The notes under the pieces are model-generated. The model had not been told where the DNA came from, ran no database searches, and saw only the letters and a program-made list of their open reading frames with translations. DNA of 64,000 nucleotides from positions 124,001 to 188,000 of the forward strand of contig JAEXRW010000041.1 of the NCBI GenBank assembly GCA_023454175.1, written 5' to 3'. Made by a program: the position numbers and the translations under genes. Origin of the DNA: Bacillota bacterium. GTDB lineage: Bacteria; Bacillota; Clostridia; Christensenellales; JAEXRW01. Positions 53,472 to 62,280 of the stretch are shown piece by piece; positions within the stretch are counted from its first letter, which is position 1; each line of letters begins with the position of its first letter.

Positions 53472-56327
53472 TTATATAATTCTCCACCGTATACCAAATA
53501 CCATTTCCGTATTTATAGTCTGTGTCAACCTTTTTTCTACCTCATCAATTAATCTTTCCTTCTGCTCATCCACCCTGTCTTGCTCCTCATAAAGATTGTG
53601 GCGCAGATTATTCCTGCGTGCTTCAAAGTCCTTTATCTGCGTTTCGATTGCCAATTTATCTGCCAGGATAACCGTCTTCCGGGATTCTGCTTTCAATGTT
53701 TTTATATCTATGTCCAGCTGCTTAAGCTGCATCTCCAGGCTTGTTTTTAGGTCGTCCGCCCATTTGTCAAGTTTGCCCATCTCGTCTGAGAAGAAAGTAG
53801 TATTTCGTTTTTCGATTTCAGCTTTGATATTCCCTTGCTCGCGGAGAAATTGTCCATAGAGTTTTTCCTCATACTGGAAGGCCATTTCCGCTCCACGCTC
53901 TGCAGAAAGCGAGAAGAAGCGCTCGCATAACTCCGAATCAAGTATTACACCTTCGTCAGTAATAGCTGCGAATACAAGGTAATTCTCCGGCTCTACGCCG
54001 TTCACAATTATATTATACAAGGCCAGTTCACCCGATTGTCCTTTATATGGTTCCAATATAGAAATCTTTACTGGACTGCCGGTTAGGTCAAAAACAAGTT
54101 CCGCAGTAGGAACAGGGACGTTTAAACATTTCTCTATAACAAACTGAGCTACTGGAAGGTGCAAACCATATGGAATAGCTCCATCATTGCCGATTTTACC
54201 AAGCTTATATCTGCCGGTACATTGTCCATTGATGTTTGGAGGTGACTCTATGAGTTCAAATGTATATGTTTTATCATCAAAGTCGGCATACGGGGTCAGT
54301 GCAAAGACGGATGCTGACCATAGCTCTTTCTCATATCGATTTAAAAGCGCTTGGCTATTAGCCAAACTTATGCGAAGCTTTTCATGCACCTCTTCGTCGA
54401 AGTTCTCCAGCAATTTTTGCCTGGTAATCTTCATCATGTCGACGATATGATTCTCCATTTCTTTTTGGAGAGCATCAAAGGCTTTTTCAATTTCATCCAA
54501 TGTCCTGCAGTTCTGGTAAATGTGATTTATTCGTTTTTCAAAATCTACGCCGGATTCAATAGCGCCAAGGACTTCGTCACTCGCTCCGAATACTCCGCTG
54601 AATAGTCTAAATTTTTCATCAAGCAACTGATATACTCGGACATCGGCTGCATTCTTAACGTTGAGGAAGTTTATTACAACGACATCATACTTCTGGCCAT
54701 ATCTATGGCACCGGCCAATTCGTTGTTCTATACGCTGCGGATTCCAAGGCATATCATAATTCACAACAAGTGAACAGAATTGAAGGTTTATACCTTCAGC
54801 AGCCGCTTCCGTGGCAAGCATGATATCCGCAGTATCCCTGAAATACTCAACCAGCGCTGCACGCCTGTCAGATGTTAATGAACCGGTTATTGCATTTGTA
54901 CCTTTATGCTTGTCCACCCAGTCATGGTATATTGACTTTGATTTCTTATCCGTATTTGAACCGTTGAAGAGAACAACATTATAGCCCTTATCCGTCAAAA
55001 GGGTATTTACGTACTCCTGTGTTCTACGGGACTCTGTGAATATGACAGCCTTTTTCCTTGCACCGAGTTCTTCCAGTTTTTCAAACCCTTTGCCGAGGGC
55101 CAAAAGAAGTGATTCTCCTTTAGCGTTAATTTTTATGGATTTGGCGTGTTCCAGAAAGCTTTTTAAATCAGCAATCTCATTATTTAATGCGGAACTTTCT
55201 TCGGGTGAGAGTTGTATTGTTTCTTCAATATCTTCAGTTTCTTCGTCCGATAAATATATCTCCGAAAAGTCCGAATCTGCTATTTCACCCAGTGGGAAAT
55301 GTCTTGATGCCTGTTTTGCAATCATTTCGAGGCGGGTTATTAGTGTTGACAAAGTATCGGCAATTGCGAAACTTGAAGATGCAAGCAATTTCCGCATTAT
55401 TAATGTAATTAATTGTCGCTGAGAATTAGGTAATGCGAAAAGATTGCTTCGGGCTAAGTAACTATCTACCATTTTATATAATGCATCTTCGTCATCATAA
55501 GGGGTAAATTGCTGGGTAATAGCATTACGTTTTGTGTAATTTATATATTCGGCCACCTGGCGTCGCAGAGAACGCATACATATCGGTTTTAGCCGTTCTC
55601 TCAGGTCAAAATAATCGGCCCCGTTGTTATTATCTCCACCTCTTACATATCTGGCCTTGTAGGAACTTATATCACCAAAAACATTCTCATCTATTATGCT
55701 GACAAGGCCGAATAATTCCAATAATGAGTTTTGAAGGGGAGTTGCAGTCAGCAATACCTTTTTGAACCCGCTCAATACTTCTTTTATCGCCTTTGCTGTC
55801 TTGTTATCCGATTTGTAGACATTTCTTAATCTATGAGCTTCATCAATGACAACCAAATCCCAAGGTACACGAACAATAAAGTCAGATTTAAGTTTTGCGA
55901 AATTATATGAAGTGATTACTATCTTATTGCAGTCAAAAGGGTTAAACTTTCCTTTTTTTATTTCATCATTAAATGACTTAGTTTCAAGGATTGTGCTATG
56001 CAGAAAGAATTTTTCCAACAACTCTTCAGACCATTGTTTTCTAAGAGATGCAGGTGCAATAATGAGTAATCTTCTTTTACGTTCGGCCCAATTCTGAGAG
56101 AGTACCAACCCAGCTTCGATGGTTTTGCCAAGCCCTACTTCATCTGCAAGAATAGCTCCTTTTGAAAAAGGTGATTTGAATGCAAAAAGAGAGGCTTCTA
56201 TTTGATGTGGCTTCAAATCAACCCTTGAATCAAAGAGCGATGGAATAATCTTTTCAATGTTATCGGCAAATCTACGTTTAGTTATATCCAAAGCAAAGTA
56301 TCTTGCATGGTATTCAGTAAAATGCAT
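53472..56327 (-). CDS. SNF2-family helicase with C-terminal coiled coil
   Basis: A 951-aa protein. Helicase motifs appear in order: ADEVGLGKTIEAG near residue 60, VVIDEAHRLRN near 162, LLTATPLQN near 200 and RIEQRIGRCHRYGQ near 537. Residues ~840-951 form a long coiled coil (EIEKRNTTFF..KQLDIDIKTLKAESRK). Such proteins translocate on double-stranded DNA and are common beside type III-like Mod/Res pairs in defence islands. The start at 56327 is preferred because GTGAGG lies seven bases before it; a longer frame starting at 56375 overlaps the end of the DUF262 gene. It precedes the mod gene by 73 bp. Confidence 0.8.
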   Translation of the reverse strand: MHFTEYHARYFALDITKRRFADNIEKIIPSLFDSRVDLKPHQIEASLFAFKSPFSKGAILADEVGLGKTIEAGLVLSQNWAERKRRLLIIAPASLRKQWSEELLEKFFLHSTILETKSFNDEIKKGKFNPFDCNKIVITSYNFAKLKSDFIVRVPWDLVVIDEAHRLRNVYKSDNKTAKAIKEVLSGFKKVLLTATPLQNSLLELFGLVSIIDENVFGDISSYKARYVRGGDNNNGADYFDLRERLKPICMRSLRRQVAEYINYTKRNAITQQFTPYDDEDALYKMVDSYLARSNLFALPNSQRQLITLIMRKLLASSSFAIADTLSTLITRLEMIAKQASRHFPLGEIADSDFSEIYLSDEETEDIEETIQLSPEESSALNNEIADLKSFLEHAKSIKINAKGESLLLALGKGFEKLEELGARKKAVIFTESRRTQEYVNTLLTDKGYNVVLFNGSNTDKKSKSIYHDWVDKHKGTNAITGSLTSDRRAALVEYFRDTADIMLATEAAAEGINLQFCSLVVNYDMPWNPQRIEQRIGRCHRYGQKYDVVVINFLNVKNAADVRVYQLLDEKFRLFSGVFGASDEVLGAIESGVDFEKRINHIYQNCRTLDEIEKAFDALQKEMENHIVDMMKITRQKLLENFDEEVHEKLRISLANSQALLNRYEKELWSASVFALTPYADFDDKTYTFELIESPPNINGQCTGRYKLGKIGNDGAIPYGLHLPVAQFVIEKCLNVPVPTAELVFDLTGSPVKISILEPYKGQSGELALYNIIVNGVEPENYLVFAAITDEGVILDSELCERFFSLSAERGAEMAFQYEEKLYGQFLREQGNIKAEIEKRNTTFFSDEMGKLDKWADDLKTSLEMQLKQLDIDIKTLKAESRKTVILADKLAIETQIKDFEARRNNLRHNLYEEQDRVDEQKERLIDEVEKRLTQTINTEMVFGIRWRII

Positions 56328-56376
56328 AGTATTCCTCACAAAGTATTGTTCCATCCATATAATGTTAGCTTCCATA

Positions 56377-58203
56377 CTATTTTGCTAAACGCTCTATTAA
56401 TTTTATATCCCAAATAACCTTACATAATTGTTTATATTGAGCTTGTCGTTCCAGCAAATCTGCCTTATTAAATTTAGCATAGGGCTTGAACTGGACTTTA
56501 TAGTTGTTGATAAAAGTAATAAATAAAGGATTATTTTCATAACAACGGCTATTTAAGGTTTTAGCTAAGAGATTCTCGCTATAATACTTCTGAACTTTCT
56601 CGGAATACTCCATATCTTGAAAACTACGGTTTTTATCTTTGGGTAAAAGCAATAGGCCACCGAATTTGTTCCTAAATGCATCAAATTCCTCCTCAGTTGC
56701 AAACTCTTCACTATGGTTTGCTTGCGAATAATCATTTGCCCAAATGTGCTCAATATCATATGGATTCTTTTGCTCTCTATCTACGTAACTATAAAAACTC
56801 GAGTTAACTCCACATTCGGATTCTAAATAGTAGGTCATTCTTGCAAGAATATGTCTCATATATCTTGTTGTATACATATTGAGATAAAAGTAATCAATAC
56901 CTTCAAGATTAATCTCCATTTCTTGAAGATACTTTTGAAGTATATTCATCAGACCCTCAATATTCTTCTGTCTCAACATTTTTGTAATATTAAACACAGT
57001 ATACTTGATTGATGAATAATCCATTGTCCGAAAATTAAAAACCCTAATAGTAATAAATTGGTCAATAAAGCATGAAACCATTTTAATTTTCGTATTGACT
57101 ATTTCTTGGCTATCTTCAGGATTGATAGCTGCAAGTATTATTTGATACTGGAAGGTAAACCCTCTATCAGCATTATAAAAAACATATTCGTATTCTTTAT
57201 GATAAGTTTTTGAATACTCTACGAGTCTATTAAAAATATCTGAATACATTTTGAATTCTTTTAAAATGAATCTTTCGTAATCTTCGCCTTTTTGTAGATT
57301 AATGCGGCTTTTATTTTCACGTACCCATTTGTGAAATGTAGTTCCAATAATGTCAAAGTCTTTGTTTTCGGAATCTTTTTTAGCCTCTCTAATAGTCTCA
57401 GCATATCGTGCTCTAAGCCAATCCTTTATAAAGTCGGCATCCCCTTCTTTAACGGATTCTTTAAGCTTAAGCACCTGGTGTTTCCAAACGTCATTAGCTT
57501 TATTTCTGATATTATCTGCCTCAATTTCTGATAGAAGATATCCTTTTAGCATTTCTGTAGGAGTTAAGCGAAGCCCCCTGTCGTTCATAGTTACAAATAC
57601 CTTGTGGGCATCTTGTTCAGAATCAGTAGTTATTTTTACAAGATATACATTATCAATTAGCCACTCAATAAAAACTGGTAATGCTTCACTTTTATACTGT
57701 TCAGGAAAGATGTCAATAATATCTGTATATCTAAAATAGATATTTTTTACACTTTCAGAGTGTTCCCCATTTAATTCATATTCTCCTTTTTCAAATAACG
57801 ATATTAAGCACTCAGTTCGTTCAGGAACATTAATACTAAAGGTTTTTTCTCCATACATCTCCGAAAAAATTAAACTATCAACATTTAATTTGTTAGGTTT
57901 ATTAGATTGTAGATGGTTAAGATAAATAAGTAACAAAGTAAGGGTCGTAAGCCTTTGCTGACCATCTATAATCTCATTATCACTTGTAAGAATAATGGGG
58001 CCAAGAAAGTAATCTCCATACTTTTTAACCGAAACTTGAACATCTCCGTTTTTATAAAAATCACCAAATTCTAAAATAAGGTCATCTATAAGTTCTTCAA
58101 CCTGCTTCGTTTCCCATCTATACTCTCGCTGATAATATTGTACGGTATACTTTTGATTTAAAATGTCGCGAAGATTATGAGCATCTGCAGTAATTCTATT
58201 CAT
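56377..58203 (-). CDS. DUF262/DUF1524 (GmrSD-like) restriction protein
   Basis: A 608-aa protein. The N-terminal DUF262 domain has YQREYRWETKQVEEL and IIDGQQRLTTLTLLL (near residue 79), the usual nucleotide-dependent part. The C-terminal DUF1524 domain has an HNH-type site YDIEHIWANDYSQ near residue 488 with later LLLPKDKNRSF. In GmrSD enzymes the two parts together cleave glucosylated or otherwise modified phage DNA. Its presence beside a methylation-based system fits a layered defence. GAGG precedes the ATG. It lies 18 bp after the unknown 144-aa gene and 50 bp before the SNF2 gene. Confidence 0.85.
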   Translation of the reverse strand: MNRITADAHNLRDILNQKYTVQYYQREYRWETKQVEELIDDLILEFGDFYKNGDVQVSVKKYGDYFLGPIILTSDNEIIDGQQRLTTLTLLLIYLNHLQSNKPNKLNVDSLIFSEMYGEKTFSINVPERTECLISLFEKGEYELNGEHSESVKNIYFRYTDIIDIFPEQYKSEALPVFIEWLIDNVYLVKITTDSEQDAHKVFVTMNDRGLRLTPTEMLKGYLLSEIEADNIRNKANDVWKHQVLKLKESVKEGDADFIKDWLRARYAETIREAKKDSENKDFDIIGTTFHKWVRENKSRINLQKGEDYERFILKEFKMYSDIFNRLVEYSKTYHKEYEYVFYNADRGFTFQYQIILAAINPEDSQEIVNTKIKMVSCFIDQFITIRVFNFRTMDYSSIKYTVFNITKMLRQKNIEGLMNILQKYLQEMEINLEGIDYFYLNMYTTRYMRHILARMTYYLESECGVNSSFYSYVDREQKNPYDIEHIWANDYSQANHSEEFATEEEFDAFRNKFGGLLLLPKDKNRSFQDMEYSEKVQKYYSENLLAKTLNSRCYENNPLFITFINNYKVQFKPYAKFNKADLLERQAQYKQLCKVIWDIKLIERLAK

Positions 58204-58221
58204 TATATGATACCTCAGAAA

Positions 58222-58656
58222 TTACTTATCTTTTGTCATCTCTTTACTTGCCTCACCTGTTACCCGTTGCGCTATTTCTTTTAGCTCTTGTGGTAAAGTA
58301 ACAAGATATAGTTCAAAGCCAGGTAGCAATCCTTGACTATCAGAACAGAATATTTTATAAAACTCTTCATTAGTAAAGACTAAAATCTTTTGTTTGGCTT
58401 TTGAAAGGCTCATAAAATAGCAATCGGAATAAACTGACCTTATTTTGCCTACAGGCCTTTTCCCACCAGATGTGTATCCACTTTGATTTATTACTTTTAT
58501 CAGGATAGAACCATCATCTGATATACCTGAGAAGCTTTTAATCCTATGATGCTCACCAAGTGCAATTTTCTTTTTTCTAAGTGTAGTTCCGATTTTTTTA
58601 CTCACATCTTCGAGCGCAAACTGGGTAATCATTTTTAGGTCACTTGTGTTTGCCAT
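58222..58656 (-). CDS. Unknown 144-aa protein, first gene of the defence block
   Basis: A 144-aa soluble protein with AGGAGG just before the ATG. It begins with a helix (MITQFALEDVSKKIGTTL), then strands (ILIKVINQS; CYFMSLSKAKQKILVFT) and ends in a helical, charged tail (ELKEIAQRVTGEASKEMTKDK). I do not recognise the family and see no catalytic motif. Being first in the block, tightly spaced with DUF262, it may be a specificity, regulatory or antitoxin-like component. Confidence 0.6.
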   Translation of the reverse strand: MANTSDLKMITQFALEDVSKKIGTTLRKKKIALGEHHRIKSFSGISDDGSILIKVINQSGYTSGGKRPVGKIRSVYSDCYFMSLSKAKQKILVFTNEEFYKIFCSDSQGLLPGFELYLVTLPQELKEIAQRVTGEASKEMTKDK

Positions 58657-59060
58657 ATGAGCCTCCTAAAATGATGATTAATTATTACCATTAATTATAA
58701 CATACAATGTCGATATATAATGGAATAAATGTTATTACTCCATTCCATCACCAGAATCTGATTTTGGTTTGAGCTAATTTGTTTTCCTTAATGAAAGGGC
58801 TATATTATTACTTCACCCAATTTAATTAGGCAATTATGCTAAACGCGGGAAGAAAATATGACAGTGTAAATTCTTACGACACATTCACATATGCCTTTTC
58901 ATTTGCAAACCACTATAACACTATTAACAAGGTTCTGTAGTTTACCTCGACTGTATCGTGGATATGTTGCGTTATAAATCCGATTCAATACTAAATTCAT
59001 TAGATGACAACAAGATAATTTAAATAATCTACTCAAATGGTATAACCAAGTACAACGCTC
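58657..59060. other. Gene-free stretch between the defence block and tnsD
   Basis: 404 bp, AT-rich. It should hold the promoter of the defence operon. I see no repeat, hairpin or gene that I would defend. Confidence 0.5.
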
Positions 59061-60770
59061 TTAGTTAAGGCCTGGTATATTTATCCTTTTGTCGTTCGCA
59101 TATAAGTTCAGGATTATCTTATCCACTTGGTCAGATTCTTTTCCCAGAGATTGGATATCAACTCCGGCTTTTTGAAGTAGTCTCCATTTTCTGATTTCAC
59201 CTGTTTCAACCAGCATCTTTCTTCCAAGATATTCTATCCTTCTAAGTCGGAATTGATTTGTTGTCTCACACATAACGTCAAGAGCCTCTTTGGTTTTGGG
59301 TAATCTGTCAAGGTAAAAATAAACCGAATTATAACCAATAGCATCAAGCAAAGGGTATTTACATAACTTGGTTGGTGGTTCCTTGGATTTCAATGTTCGA
59401 TATGCTTCTTGTAGTTTATTAAGGCACCACTCGTCACGTTCAGCCCAGTCTACTTTCTGAATTGCCGAATTATATGGGTTTGGCTTAGCATGGGCGATGA
59501 GTCTGTCAAGTGAGGCTTTATCGTACTTGTATAGGCAATTGTAGAACCTGAATAACACTTTCCGGATATCCACTTTTGTAGCTTGAGGGTTCTTATCGAT
59601 GTATTCTGATATGGCTTTTTTACTTTCCTCGCAATCCGAATAATCTACTTCATTGCTGATGTTGTCCGTTGCCCCTTGATTTTTATACAGAAGGAGAACA
59701 TACTTCTTCGCTGTGTTTTTTGCGCAGCCCATGGATAAAGCTATTTGTTTGTATGACTTCCCGTTTGAAGCCAAACTGCATAACTTTGCCTGCCACTCCT
59801 CATCCATTGCCATTGTTCTTTTATGTACCTTTACTGCGGGAGACTCATCATCTTTAAATTGTAAATACTTCATTGCCTGTTCAACCGTACCACTCAAAAA
59901 ACGAATAATGAGAATATACCGAATCGGGTGCACGATACCATCGTCCGGGCTTCTGGCTATTCTTCTTGGCCATTCATGCTGTTTTTCCGTATCGAATATA
60001 CCTTCCACCAATCTTAAAATTTCTTCCCCGTAAAATTCATATAAATCTTGGGTAAATTTATTTTGATTGATGAATCCATTTTCTTTTACATAACCTTTTT
60101 GGTTCAACAATATCTGCATCTTGCCAAAGACATCTTCGAAAGGCCATTTATCATAATCAATTGATAGAGATAAATTCGCAAGTACTGCCAAATCTATGAG
60201 TTTTGATGCCACCTTTGCCATAGGCCACTCAATATTGAAATCAGCATGCCTTATGTCCAGTCTCACAAAATTGCATCTGTTTGGGTTTGTATACGGCTTA
60301 TAGCCTTTTAAGACGCAGTAATGTTTTGGGCAGATAATAATACCTTCGAGTTGGTGCATTCGATGAAAATAGGGCTCACCAATCCTTTCAGTATCTTCTT
60401 TTGCGCATACAGGGCAATAGTATAGGGCTTTGAAAAAATTGCTCCCTGGAAGTGCAAATAGATGTTTGCCATTTGACGCTGTTGAATGATTTAACAATTT
60501 CAGTCTTTTTTCATCCTGCAGGAACAATAAGTAATAAGGCAGAGTGGTATGCTTCTTAATAAAGTAGTCCGCAGTATACTGCCTGTTTAATAGTTGCTTA
60601 CAAAGGAAATCCAAATTTGTCGGAATAATCTCATTTGGTTTTGCCGCGGTATTTCCAAAAAGTTCTTGCTGAGTAGCTTGAAACGAGTAACCACGAGAGT
60701 AATAATGATACCTCGCAAAGGCACTATAGAGGAGTTCATCCTCATATGGGTCAGTAAAAAACCACAGCAT
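59061..60770 (-). CDS. TnsD/TniQ-family target-site protein
   Basis: A 569-aa protein. The N-terminus (LWFFTDPYEDELLYSAFARY) and a zinc-binding cluster (YYCPVCAKED at ~117-126, with IICPKHYCVLKGY about 25 residues later) are the marks of the TniQ domain. The C-terminal half has at least one helix-turn-helix (CSLASNGKSYKQIALSMGCA) and is long, as in TnsD rather than short TniQ proteins. TnsD binds a fixed chromosomal site and recruits TnsC and the transposase. One base separates its ATG from the tnsC stop. The target gene is not in the window. Confidence 0.85.
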   Translation of the reverse strand: MLWFFTDPYEDELLYSAFARYHYYSRGYSFQATQQELFGNTAAKPNEIIPTNLDFLCKQLLNRQYTADYFIKKHTTLPYYLLFLQDEKRLKLLNHSTASNGKHLFALPGSNFFKALYYCPVCAKEDTERIGEPYFHRMHQLEGIIICPKHYCVLKGYKPYTNPNRCNFVRLDIRHADFNIEWPMAKVASKLIDLAVLANLSLSIDYDKWPFEDVFGKMQILLNQKGYVKENGFINQNKFTQDLYEFYGEEILRLVEGIFDTEKQHEWPRRIARSPDDGIVHPIRYILIIRFLSGTVEQAMKYLQFKDDESPAVKVHKRTMAMDEEWQAKLCSLASNGKSYKQIALSMGCAKNTAKKYVLLLYKNQGATDNISNEVDYSDCEESKKAISEYIDKNPQATKVDIRKVLFRFYNCLYKYDKASLDRLIAHAKPNPYNSAIQKVDWAERDEWCLNKLQEAYRTLKSKEPPTKLCKYPLLDAIGYNSVYFYLDRLPKTKEALDVMCETTNQFRLRRIEYLGRKMLVETGEIRKWRLLQKAGVDIQSLGKESDQVDKIILNLYANDKRINIPGLN

Positions 60771-60771
60771 A

Positions 60772-62280
60772 TTATATTACCACTAAATCCTTAATTTCTT
60801 TTATAAACCCTTCGTTTTTTAATGCAATCGTAATATCAGTTTTTGATTTAACTGCGCTTTCATATATCTTCCTCAGGTCTTTAGCGCCATCAAAATTAAT
60901 GACTTTGGATTTTGATTTTTGCTTTTCCTTTATTTCTGCTGCAGCGTTTGGTGTTTTTACGGGCTCAGTGTACTCCTGAGAAGGAGACACTACTTCGATT
61001 CTTTGTTGAATTTCAAAATCCCTCAGCATCTCATCGACTTTAATGGATATATCTTCATATTTTTTTATTGTATCATTGTCATTCCTTCTTAATGCTTCTA
61101 TCATCGGCAAAACAGGAAGAAGACGGTATACTTCCTTAATTATAGCCGGTGTAATCTTTTCTTCTCGGTCCAATGCACGCCTTTGGGCGTTCATGAACAA
61201 CGCTGTGACTATCGCTGGTATGCCTTGGGAGCAATCATACATCAATCGGTTTAGCTCCTCTGTTAATTGCGCAGGATATTTGACGTACTGGCATTTCCAG
61301 ATATGTCCAAGATAGATATCCCAGTTCCTGCCACGCATCATTCGTTGCCACCTGAAAACACCATCTGTCGCCATTCGGCGGGCGTGACGCAAATCTGTTT
61401 TAAAGAGTTTCTCCATCTTGGGTGTTCCCATATAAATTATGGGTATCTGCATGTTGGTCATTGAATCGAAGAAATTGAACAAGACCTCCTGCTCTCCTTT
61501 GGGGATATCCAGATTTTGCAGTTCATCTATTATGAGTACCCCTATGTTATAGGTAAAAGCAATCCACTTGATGTTGTCCAGAATCTCTTCCTTGTTATAT
61601 CTCCTGCTGGCGTATTTCTGCACAAATTTTCTGCCGCCAAACAGTTCGTCCAAGGCTAAACAGAAATTATATGCAAGAGTCCTCGGGCTTGCATCGTGAG
61701 GGCATTGAATCTTGAGGGTAGGAATTTGAATCATGCTCAGCTTGTTGCCGGCGTACATCGTATGGATAATAATTCGATTGTAATTTTCGATTATTTTGTT
61801 CATCGTTAATGTTTTTCCCATACCGGATGGACCAACTATGGCATAGGTTGAGGCCATTGAGCTTCTGTTTGAAGCAGGAATACCGGGATTTATTTCAATA
61901 TGTGGCTTGTCATAATTGAAAAGGTTAATTTCCTGCTCAAATGTCTCGAAGACACTAAGGTATTCTTTCCGATTAATTGGATTTCTTTCCACATAGCCGT
62001 ATTTCAGTAATGATGAAAAGGCACGTTCAATTTCAACAATCTCAACCGGAGGAGAATATGCTTCCTTGATGAAATTGATGTAGTGATATCTATTTCCCGA
62101 ATCAAGCTCACCGATATTTTCGGGCACCTCTGGCAGATAAAGGGACTTCCGAATCACATCCTCTTTTGAAAGTATTGGAGTCAAGGCTTCGATTAAGGGG
62201 TTTCCGGAATATCTGGTAATTATCTGTTCATGGTATTCCGGTGATTTTTCAACCATAGGTATAATATTACTCTTCTCCAT
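60772..62280 (-). CDS. TnsC-like AAA+ ATPase (transposition regulator)
   Basis: A 502-aa AAA+ protein. The P-loop AIVGPSGMGKTLTMN lies near residue 154 and the Walker B VLIIDELQNLD near 250; a YMGTPKMEKLF sensor motif follows. The N-terminal ~120 residues and the C-terminal ~100 residues are extensions as expected for TnsC, which links the target binder to the transposase. The ATG at 62280 has AAGGGA just upstream and overlaps the end of tnsB by 14 bp, so translation is coupled. It appears intact. Confidence 0.85.
   Translation of the reverse strand: MEKSNIIPMVEKSPEYHEQIITRYSGNPLIEALTPILSKEDVIRKSLYLPEVPENIGELDSGNRYHYINFIKEAYSPPVEIVEIERAFSSLLKYGYVERNPINRKEYLSVFETFEQEINLFNYDKPHIEINPGIPASNRSSMASTYAIVGPSGMGKTLTMNKIIENYNRIIIHTMYAGNKLSMIQIPTLKIQCPHDASPRTLAYNFCLALDELFGGRKFVQKYASRRYNKEEILDNIKWIAFTYNIGVLIIDELQNLDIPKGEQEVLFNFFDSMTNMQIPIIYMGTPKMEKLFKTDLRHARRMATDGVFRWQRMMRGRNWDIYLGHIWKCQYVKYPAQLTEELNRLMYDCSQGIPAIVTALFMNAQRRALDREEKITPAIIKEVYRLLPVLPMIEALRRNDNDTIKKYEDISIKVDEMLRDFEIQQRIEVVSPSQEYTEPVKTPNAAAEIKEKQKSKSKVINFDGAKDLRKIYESAVKSKTDITIALKNEGFIKEIKDLVVI

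Noticed and set aside
48914..58656. DISARM or BREX system
   Set aside because: SNF2 and methyltransferase genes recall DISARM, but no DUF1998 (DrmB) or PLD gene is present. The BREX core genes (PglZ, BrxC) are absent too.
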